Source: Massilia polaris (GTDB lineage Bacteria > Pseudomonadota > Gammaproteobacteria > Burkholderiales > Burkholderiaceae_D). Taken from it: DNA of 64,000 nucleotides. Below are positions 54,758 to 61,328 of this stretch, in pieces. Position numbers and translations under genes: made by a program. The stretch lies in contig NZ_JABBGG010000010.1 of the NCBI RefSeq assembly GCF_012927275.1, positions 62,001 to 126,000 of the forward strand. Reading direction: 5' to 3'. Below the pieces are notes generated by a model. The model did not search any database. It saw only the letters and a program-made list of their open reading frames with translations, and was not told the origin of the DNA. Each line of letters begins with the position of its first letter. Positions within the stretch are counted from its first letter, which is position 1.

Positions 54758-55126
54758 TACATCGGCGACTACCGCTGGTACCTGGCGGCCTGCGCGCTTG
54801 CGCTGTACTTCCGCACGTCGGTGGTCTACCGGCCGCTCGACCGCGACCGCCAGATGCCGCTAATGCTGGGTTTCGTGCTGATCGGATTCTTCGTCTGGCT
54901 TGCCGAGAATATTGCTACCTTTTGGGGCGTCTGGCGCTACCCGAACCAGCTTGGCGCGTGGTCGCTTGTCCACGTCAGCAAGTGGAGCTCGTGGTCGCTG
55001 ATGGTCATCATGACGTTCACGATCGTCGCCAACCTCAAGCACGTCAAATCGAAAATCCACCTGGCCGAGCGGGGCTGGCAAAATGGCCGATGGAGCCGCG
55101 GCTCGCCGGGTGGTAGCGCCGACTAG
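54758..55126 (+). pseudogene. 3' part of the DUF817 membrane protein
   Basis: Frame from 54758 reads [20 protein letters not shown], then [20 protein letters not shown], a WGVWRYPNQLGAWSLVHVSK loop and TIVANLKHVK, ending at 55126. This is the C-terminal half of DUF817, with no ribosome site or ATG at its beginning (a start at 54821 would skip a membrane span). Its N-terminal half is at 50905-51438 on the other strand. Confidence 0.87.
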
Positions 55127-55291
55127 ACGCGCAAATTGCGTGATGATGGGCGGGAACGCCGTGCCACTTGTGTCATCCGGTCGCGCTGCCCGGACGTTTG
55201 ACCAAGCCAAACTCCCCTGTGTTACCGTGCCGATAGTTTAGGATTCAACCTTTTGCCCTGTTAGTCATTTTTTACGCAACGGAGAAACGCA

Positions 55292-56941
55292 TTGAAAAAC
55301 GCTACCCTTGTACTGTTGGGCCTGGCCGCGGCCACCGCCCAGGCTGCCGATAGCCCCAAGTTCGACCCGCAGCGCCTGTCGCACGATGTAAAGGTATTGT
55401 CCTCGGATGAATTCGAAGGACGCGGCCCGAATACCGCCGGCGAGACCAAGACCGTCAACTACCTGATCGAACAGTTCAAGGCCGCGGGCCTGAAGCCGGG
55501 CGGCGACCTGGCCAACGGCAAGCGCAGCTGGACGCAGGACGTGCCGCTGGGCCGTTTCGAGATCAAGGGATCGGTGACGTTGACCCTGAACGACGGCAAG
55601 AAAGCGCAGACGCTCAAGCAGGGCGACGACATGGCGGTGCGCGCGGCGATGAACGGCGAGAAGAAGGTCAGTTTCAAGCATGCGCCGATGGTATTCGTCG
55701 GCTACGGCGTGACCGCGCCGGAACGCAAGTGGGACGACTTCAAGGGCCAGGACTTGAAGGGCAAGCTGGCGATCGTGCTGATCAATGATCCCGACTTCGA
55801 AACCGGCAACGGCGATTTCGGCGGCAAGGCGATGACCTACTACGGCCGCTGGACCTACAAATACGAGGAAATGGCGCGCCGTGGCGCACTCGGCACAATC
55901 ATCGTGCACGAAACCGCGCCGGCATCGTATGGCTGGCCAACGGTGAAGAACTCGAACACCAATGTCATGTACGACATCGTCCGCAAGGAACCACGCAAGG
56001 CGCACGCGCCGATGGAAGCCTGGATCCAGCGCGACCTGGTGGCGGATATGTTCAAGCGCTCCGGCCTCGACTTCGAAGCGGCGAAGAAGCAGGCGCAATC
56101 GCGCGACTTCAAGCCGGTCGAGCTGAAGGGCTTGACGCTGTCGGCCAACTACGCGGTCGCTGCGCAGGTCATCAAGTCGAAGAACGTTGCCGCCGTGCGC
56201 GAAGGCAGCAAGTATCCGAAGCAGTACGTGATGTACAGCGGCCACTGGGACCACCTCGGCATCGGCCTGCCGGATGCCAAGGGCGACAAGATCTATAACG
56301 GCGCCGTCGACAACGCGACAGGCATTGCCGCCATGCTGGAACTGGCGCGCGTGTATGCAAAGCAGCCGGCGCCCCAGCGCAGCATTGTCTTCCTGGCAGT
56401 GACGGCTGAAGAAAAGGGCCTGCTCGGTTCGGAATACTATGCGTCCAACCCGCTGTATCCGCTGGCGAATACGGTTGGCGTGATCAACATGGACGCGCTC
56501 AGCCCTTACGGCCCGGCCCGCAACTTCAACATTTCGGGCAGCGCCAAGCTCGACCTGATCGACCAGCTGGTCGCCAAGGCGAAGCAGTGGGACATCGCCT
56601 ACTCGCCTGATCCGAAGCCGGAAGCGGGCCACTTCTTCCGTTCCGACCACTTCCCGTTCGCCAAGCGCGGCGTACCGGCCATCTCCTTTGGTTCGGGACA
56701 TGACTGGATCGACGGTGGTGTGAAGGCGGGCGAAGCGGCGGAAGAAGCCTACGTCAAGGACGCTTACCACCAGCCTGCGGACGAATTCAATCCGAAGTGG
56801 ACCTTTACCGGCATGGCGCGCGATCTGGAAGTGCTGTACGCGGTGGGCGCGGATCTCGCCAATTCGACCGCCTGGCCGAACTGGTCGGCGGACTCCGAGT
56901 TCCGCGCGGCGCGCGATAAAACGGCGGCGCAGCGTAAATAA
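55292..56941 (+). CDS. Exported M28 family peptidase with PA domain
   Basis: 549 residues with a TTG start at 55292, GGAG about 9 bases upstream. Signal peptide to AQAAD. PA insert at about 125-260. Zinc core: MYSGHWDHLGIG (His/Asp; Trp replaces the usual Leu), NGAVDNATGIAAMLE, AVTAEEKGLLGSEYY (Glu-Glu) and FRSDHFPFAKRGVPAI. Full set of ligands, so an active secreted aminopeptidase is expected. Distant paralogue of the 12288 enzyme. A strong terminator follows. Confidence 0.93.
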   Translation: MKNATLVLLGLAAATAQAADSPKFDPQRLSHDVKVLSSDEFEGRGPNTAGETKTVNYLIEQFKAAGLKPGGDLANGKRSWTQDVPLGRFEIKGSVTLTLNDGKKAQTLKQGDDMAVRAAMNGEKKVSFKHAPMVFVGYGVTAPERKWDDFKGQDLKGKLAIVLINDPDFETGNGDFGGKAMTYYGRWTYKYEEMARRGALGTIIVHETAPASYGWPTVKNSNTNVMYDIVRKEPRKAHAPMEAWIQRDLVADMFKRSGLDFEAAKKQAQSRDFKPVELKGLTLSANYAVAAQVIKSKNVAAVREGSKYPKQYVMYSGHWDHLGIGLPDAKGDKIYNGAVDNATGIAAMLELARVYAKQPAPQRSIVFLAVTAEEKGLLGSEYYASNPLYPLANTVGVINMDALSPYGPARNFNISGSAKLDLIDQLVAKAKQWDIAYSPDPKPEAGHFFRSDHFPFAKRGVPAISFGSGHDWIDGGVKAGEAAEEAYVKDAYHQPADEFNPKWTFTGMARDLEVLYAVGADLANSTAWPNWSADSEFRAARDKTAAQRK

Positions 56942-56954
56942 TCGCGGCACCAAC

Positions 56955-56987
56955 AGAAGCGCCACCGATCAGGTGGCGTTTCTTTTT
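56955..56987. terminator. Rho-independent terminator after M28 peptidase
   Basis: Arms AGAAGCGCCACC (56955-56966) and GGTGGCGTTTCT (56972-56983), 12 pairs with one G-T wobble and a 5-base loop, then a T-run. The T-run overlaps the stop of the convergent CAT-like gene. Confidence 0.9.
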
Positions 56988-57627
56988 AACTCATCAGTTC
57001 CGACAATTCGGCGGCGATCGTCTGCGCCAGGTGATGGATGTGGTAACCGTCGACGAAACCGTGATGCGCCTGAACCGAGAAGGGCAACTGCAGGCGGCCG
57101 TTGGCGCCATTCCTGAACTTCCCCCAGGCCAGCGAAGGAATATCCGGCGAGCCCACTGACGCCATCGGGTGCTGGATCGAGGTGAAGTCCAGCCACGGGA
57201 TGCAGGTGACGAAGACCTGGTTCTTGCACTCGCGCGGCGACATCCCCTGGTAGGTATCGTTCAGCCCGGCCATGCTGCTCGCTTCCTCGCGCGCCACCAG
57301 GCTGCGGGCGACGAATTCACGCAGCTCGTCCGACCAGGCGAACTGGGCGAAGTTCAAGTCGTGGTGCTGGTTGACCACGGTGTAGGACGGCGTAAGGCGG
57401 TCGATGCAGATCACCTCGCCCTCGAAAATGCGGTAGCGGAAGTTCTCCACTTTCAAGATGCTCCGCAGCACAGCGCACAGCAGCACGTGAAATGGCGGCA
57501 AGCCCTGCGCCTTGCACCAGGGCCGGAAATCCGGCAAGTCCATCGTGAAACTCAGGTTCACGGCCGGGCTGTCCATCCGGTTGAAAAGCTCAAAGCGATC
57601 GCGCCGGCGTTCGAAGTTCTGCATCAT
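56986..57627 (-). CDS. Chloramphenicol acetyltransferase-like enzyme
   Basis: 213 residues, the length of type A CAT. Landmarks: F-rich start NFERRRDRFELFNRMDSPAV, YTVVNQHHDLNFAQFAW, CIPWLDFTSIQHP and the catalytic histidine loop SVQAHHGFVDGYHIHHL (HHxxxDG). It would move acetyl from acetyl-CoA to a hydroxyl; whether chloramphenicol is the substrate cannot be known from sequence, since chromosomal homologues often lack resistance activity. The start overlaps the stop of the DUF4268 gene by 4 bases, so they are coupled. First gene of the AT-richer stretch to have clear function. Confidence 0.85.
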   Translation of the reverse strand: MMQNFERRRDRFELFNRMDSPAVNLSFTMDLPDFRPWCKAQGLPPFHVLLCAVLRSILKVENFRYRIFEGEVICIDRLTPSYTVVNQHHDLNFAQFAWSDELREFVARSLVAREEASSMAGLNDTYQGMSPRECKNQVFVTCIPWLDFTSIQHPMASVGSPDIPSLAWGKFRNGANGRLQLPFSVQAHHGFVDGYHIHHLAQTIAAELSELMS

Positions 57628-58631
57628 TGGACTAGAAGAGGCGGCGAAGTATCTTCGTTGAAGTTGGTCTGCGCTTGAACGTTAACCGTGGCAAGTGCTG
57701 CGGTGAACCTTTTCGGGAAAGTCGCCTTTAAGCGCAAGAGATTTTCGATTGCCCATTTTCTTATCTCCGCAAGTACCCCAGTATCGACATCGATATCGCC
57801 GTCACGGTAGACTGCAATGCGACACGAACGTTTTGCATCTAGTCGCTCCCATTTTAGTTCGCCAATTCCAAATTCGGCTTGGATGCCATCCCTCTGACTA
57901 TATAGCAGGTCGAATAAGGCTTCATTCTTAATCTTATCACCGCAGTCGATGTAGACTTCCGCTCGCACGCGGCCGCCTTGCGCGAAGCTGGTTGAATACC
58001 TGTAGATTTTTGAGTTTTCCGATGAAAAATCGTACCAGTTCTGCGGCTGTCCCGCCTTAGCATTTGTAAACTTGTGGACTGTGCGAAGTTCGTCGATCAG
58101 TCCTTGAAAGTAGGTTCGGTATTTCTGGCCCGTGTCACTGTCACCCTTGACGCCATCGGTGACGCTGACTTGTGCTTCGGATGGAGCACATATGGTATTA
58201 AACACATACGCTGGCTTGGAGTCATCGATGCGGATGACGGAGACCTCAATGGCGAACAGTTGTAAGCCCGCTTTGAGGTTTTGATTTAGGAAGTCGATCG
58301 CAGATTTGTGCTCCGCTCGAATCGCTTCTGCGATCCATACCACTACACCCGCGCCTAACACGGATGAATAAGTGATGATCTGGCCTAAGTGCTTATGGTC
58401 GGTTTTTCCAAACTGATTTTCTATGACGACGAGCCTGCCGGTAGAAAGGTCCCGTGCAACGATGTCGGCCGAAAAATCGCCAGCATTTCCCTCCACCGTT
58501 TCCAGATCGAGGTCCATTCCAAGCTTTTCCGAAATGACGCTCAAATTCTGTGCTAACCAAGGCGTGAAATGCGTGGCTTCCCCGGTCCAAATCTCGCGAA
58601 GCGCAACAAGTTGTATCTTTCCAAACTCCAT
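57624..58631 (-). CDS. DUF4268 protein with PD-(D/E)XK nuclease-like N-terminus
   Basis: 335 residues. About 45-110: SADIVARDLSTGRLVVIENQ, then FGKTDHKHLGQIITYSSVL. The Asp and the Glu-x-Gln/Lys spacing resembles PD-(D/E)XK nucleases of restriction type. C-terminal DUF4268 (about 170-310, YRTYFQGLIDELRTVHKFT, AEVYIDCGDKIKNEALFDLL, AEFGIGELKWERLDAKRSCR). Such proteins occur near restriction or defence genes, but activity is unproven. Base composition is visibly more AT than neighbours. Divergent from the NYN gene. Confidence 0.8.
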   Translation of the reverse strand: MEFGKIQLVALREIWTGEATHFTPWLAQNLSVISEKLGMDLDLETVEGNAGDFSADIVARDLSTGRLVVIENQFGKTDHKHLGQIITYSSVLGAGVVVWIAEAIRAEHKSAIDFLNQNLKAGLQLFAIEVSVIRIDDSKPAYVFNTICAPSEAQVSVTDGVKGDSDTGQKYRTYFQGLIDELRTVHKFTNAKAGQPQNWYDFSSENSKIYRYSTSFAQGGRVRAEVYIDCGDKIKNEALFDLLYSQRDGIQAEFGIGELKWERLDAKRSCRIAVYRDGDIDVDTGVLAEIRKWAIENLLRLKATFPKRFTAALATVNVQAQTNFNEDTSPPLLVQ

Positions 58632-58812
58632 TGTATTTCTCCGTTATCGTATTTGCGACGGGTACCTTCGCGGGCCTGTAGTATATGCGTGGCGCCACCA
58701 CTCAACGAAGAATAAGTTGCATAGGGACTTTCCGAACCAGGGAGTGAAGAACGTTGGCGATGGGTACCCTCAACCGCTAGCACCACAGATTCGCACAATA
58801 GTAGAGACTAGG

Positions 58813-59556
58813 ATGAAACCAAACGACATGCGCATTGCCCTCCTTATCGATTGCGATAATGTGAGCCACATTGCGATTGAAGGAGTGCTATCTGAACTTG
58901 CTAAACATGGTACGGTCAACGTACGGCACGCGCATGGCGACTGGAAAAGCAGTCACCTAAGCGGTTGGATCGAGAAACTGCACCCCAATGCAGTCCGACC
59001 GATCCAGCAGTTTGCCTACACGACCGGAAAGAACGCAACCGACTCAGCGATGATCATTGATGCAATGGATCTGCTCTACAGCCAAAACATCGATGCATTT
59101 GCTCTGATGACGAGTGACAGCGACTTTACCCCCCTCGTTATGCGCATTCTCGAAAGCGGTATGCCCGTCTATGGTTTCGGAGAAAAAAAGACGCCGTCAC
59201 CCTTCGTGCACGCGTGCTCCCAGTTTATTTTTATCGAAAACTTGATCACCAAACCTGAGGCATTACCGGAAAAGTCGGGTGGGTTATCCAAGTTGGATCT
59301 CACGCAAGACGCCGATCTTATCCAACTCCTGCGAAACGCTGCCGACCAGACGTCCGATATTGACGGTTGGTCGCACCTCAGTAAGGTCGGTCATTACATC
59401 TCAAACACAAGTTCGTTTTCTCCAATAAACTACGGATATCGAAAAATAAGCGAAGTTCTACGCGCAAGTAAGCTATTCGATATTGAGATGCGTCATGACA
59501 ATACGGCAATGTTCGTCAGACCAAAAGGCAACAGCTGGCCCAACGGTGGCGGGTAA
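58813..59556 (+). CDS. NYN (LabA-like) domain RNase with C-terminal LOTUS/OST-HTH domain
   Basis: 247 residues from ATG 58813; ATG 58828 (MRIALLIDCDN) is an alternative, and the frame opening at 58423 is rejected since it crosses the DUF4268 gene. NYN domain (about 5-140): LLIDCDNVSH, KNATDSAMIIDAMDLLYS and a FALMTSDSDFTPLVMRILES stretch with the conserved acidic residues of this PIN-like nuclease fold. C-terminal OST-HTH/LOTUS (about 165-240, INYGYRKISEVLRASKLFDI). Predicted RNA-cleaving or RNA-binding protein. AT-rich, stands opposite the DUF4268 gene. Confidence 0.87.
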   Translation: MKPNDMRIALLIDCDNVSHIAIEGVLSELAKHGTVNVRHAHGDWKSSHLSGWIEKLHPNAVRPIQQFAYTTGKNATDSAMIIDAMDLLYSQNIDAFALMTSDSDFTPLVMRILESGMPVYGFGEKKTPSPFVHACSQFIFIENLITKPEALPEKSGGLSKLDLTQDADLIQLLRNAADQTSDIDGWSHLSKVGHYISNTSSFSPINYGYRKISEVLRASKLFDIEMRHDNTAMFVRPKGNSWPNGGG

Positions 59557-59603
59557 ATTCAAGTAGCCAAGTGCGGGCCGCGCTGAGCTTGAAGGGGGAA
59601 GTC

Positions 59604-59804
59604 GTGCAGCGAATGTTAATCGTTCTGGGAATGGTGATGGTGGCGGCAGGCCTGGCGTGGCCGTGGCTGCGCAGGTTGCCGCTGGGGCGCTTGCCCGGCG
59701 ATATACATGTCGTCAGGGAGGGCTTCAGTTTCCACTTCCCGATCGTCACCTGCCTCATCATTTCCGTGGTGGTGAGCCTGCTGATTTGGTTCTTCAGGCG
59801 TTGA
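59604..59804 (+). CDS. DUF2905 small membrane protein
   Basis: 66 residues from GTG 59604, which has AAGGGGGA 4-5 bases upstream; ATG 59613 is the alternative. Two membrane helices (MLIVLGMVMVAAGLAWPWL and FPIVTCLIISVVVSLLIWFF) joined by LGRLPGDIHVVREGFSFH, the DUF2905 signature. Function unknown. It overlaps the 3' end of the frame of a truncated dehydrogenase on the other strand. Confidence 0.87.
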   Translation: MQRMLIVLGMVMVAAGLAWPWLRRLPLGRLPGDIHVVREGFSFHFPIVTCLIISVVVSLLIWFFRR

Positions 59805-60374
59805 GCCGGGCAGGCTGGTCAGCTTGGCGGGGCTATCGACGCCAGTTACTTCGGCTCCGTACAGCCTGGCGATCTGGATTGCAAAGGTACCGACGCCGCC
59901 CCCGGCGCCATTGATCAGGACTTTGTCGCCCTGGCGGATGCCTCCGGCATCGCGCAGGCCCTGAATCGCCAGCATTGCCGCCTGGGGTATCGACGCTGCC
60001 TGGACGAATGTCATGCCCGGCGGTTTTAACGCCAGTGCCGCCGGACGCGCGCAAACATACTCGGCGAAACCGCCCCATCGCCCGCTCAAATCGCCGAACA
60101 CCTCATCGCCCGCGCGAAATTGCGTCACGTTCTTGCCGACCGCCTCGATCCGCCCTGCGACGTCGGAACCCAGTATCGTATTGCGGGGGCGGAAGAAGCC
60201 GAACAGGAGGCGGTCGATGAATGCGGAACCCTGGAGCAGGCCCCAATCCCAGTCGTTGACCGAGACGGCGTGGACGCGGACAAGGACCTCGTCGTCTTTG
60301 GGGACGGGCTTTGCCACCTCGCGCAATTCGAGCACATCCGGTGACCCGTACTTCTCACTGACGATCGCCTTCAT
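59616..60374 (-). pseudogene. 3'-truncated zinc-type alcohol dehydrogenase (quinone reductase family)
   Basis: ATG 60374 with AAAGGA 6 bases upstream. About 185 good residues: AIVSEKYGSPDVLELREV, VSVNDWDWGLLQGSAFIDRL, GSDVAGRIEAVGKNVTQF and VLINGAGGGVGTFAIQIARL, the GROES-like half and the nucleotide loop. After GAEVTGVDSPAKLTSLPG at about 59810 the homology stops; the frame then continues to 59616 through the antisense of DUF2905 with Gln/His-rich nonsense. The C-terminal half of the Rossmann domain is missing, so no activity is expected. Confidence 0.85.
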
Positions 60375-60471
60375 GGGCATTCCTTTATACGTTCTGGAAA
60401 CTTCAACATCGGAAACGCAACCATGTCTGCCGCGCCGCTTGCGCGGTCGGCAAGCTCATACGCATATCCAA

Positions 60472-61176
60472 TCAGGGGCGGGCAGGAATGTTCAGGCCGC
60501 GCTCGACGGCTGGGCGTGCGACGAACGCGGCCAGCACCCGTTGCACGTTGGGGAAATTGTCAATGCCAACCAGGTCGCCCGCGCCATAGAACCCGACCAG
60601 GTTGCGAACCCACGGGAATGTGGCGATGTCGGCGATGGTGTACTGGTCTCCCATCATCCACTGGCGTCCTTCCAGATGGCGCTCCAGCACGCCCAGCAGC
60701 CGCACCGATTCGGCCACGTAGCGGTCGCGCGGGCGCTTGTCCTCGTAGTCCTTGCCGGCGAATTTGTGGAAGAAGCCCAGCTGGCCGAACATCGGGCCGA
60801 TGCCGCCCATCTGGAACATCAGCCACTGGATGGCCTGGTAGCGCGCGCTTGCATCTTGTGGCAGCAGCATGCCGCTCTTGTCGGCGAGATAGATCAGGAT
60901 GGCGCCGGACTCGAACAATGCCAGCGGTTCGCCGCCGGGACCGTTGGGATCGATGATGGCGGGAATCTTGTTGTTCGGGTTTAGCGAAATGAATTCCGGC
61001 GACAGCTGGTCATTGCTGTCGAAGTTCACCAGGTGCGGCTCATAGGGGAGGCCGGTTTCTTCCAGCATGATCGACACCTTGACCCCGTTCGACGTGGGCA
61101 GTGAATACAACTGGATGCGGTCCGGGAAACTGGCAGGCCATTTGGCATGGATGGGGAAATCGGCGATTCCGGTCAT
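60472..61176 (-). CDS. Glutathione S-transferase, YghU/YfcG (disulfide-bond oxidoreductase) type
   Basis: 234 residues from ATG 61176 (AGGAGG 7 bases upstream; frame opens at 61332). Thioredoxin-like N domain with IQLYSLPTSNGVKVSIMLEE, the NPNNKIPAIIDP loop and LFESGAILIYLADK. The helical C domain has QWLMFQMGGIGPMFGQLGFF and YTIADIATFPWVRNL. Nu-class GSTs bind two glutathiones and reduce organic hydroperoxides or disulfides. Cytoplasmic, monocistronic. Confidence 0.92.
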   Translation of the reverse strand: MTGIADFPIHAKWPASFPDRIQLYSLPTSNGVKVSIMLEETGLPYEPHLVNFDSNDQLSPEFISLNPNNKIPAIIDPNGPGGEPLALFESGAILIYLADKSGMLLPQDASARYQAIQWLMFQMGGIGPMFGQLGFFHKFAGKDYEDKRPRDRYVAESVRLLGVLERHLEGRQWMMGDQYTIADIATFPWVRNLVGFYGAGDLVGIDNFPNVQRVLAAFVARPAVERGLNIPARP

Positions 61177-61267
61177 GATCAGTCCTCCTGTGAGCAAATG
61201 ATCATGATTATCGTTGAATCGCGCATCGAGCGCATTGAATTGCGCCTGACCGCCTGAGTGTATCCCA

Positions 61268-61298
61268 GGGCTGGTCCCGTCGAATGCGGGACCAGCCC
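61268..61298. terminator. Perfect 12-bp hairpin between RTX gene and GST gene
   Basis: Arms GGGCTGGTCCCG (61268-61279) and CGGGACCAGCCC (61287-61298), 7-base loop. Placed just past the stop of the minus-strand RTX gene. No T-run; likely terminator or dispersed palindrome. Confidence 0.55.
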
Positions 61299-61328
61299 CC
61301 TGCCGCCTGGCCGGCATGGCCGTCACAC

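Larger units (their letters stand above)
50905..54758. other. Inverted segment of about 3.85 kb with breakpoints inside two genes
   Basis: The left edge (50905-50909) and right edge (54755-54760) each separate a receptor half from a DUF817 half. Reversing the segment joins receptor codons GDD to FIRVATS and DUF817 codons FTHH to YIGDYRW in frame on both sides. Short imperfect inverted copies are seen at the edges: CGACTTAGT (50901-50909) and CGATGTAGT (minus strand of 54756-54764), 7 of 9 alike. The segment carries DUF2058 and a CAP-domain gene intact. No invertase gene is adjacent. Confidence 0.85.

Noticed and set aside
56986-57627. CAT-like gene as proof of chloramphenicol resistance
   Set aside because: The catalytic His loop is present, but chromosomal relatives of this family often have other substrates; the phenotype cannot be inferred.
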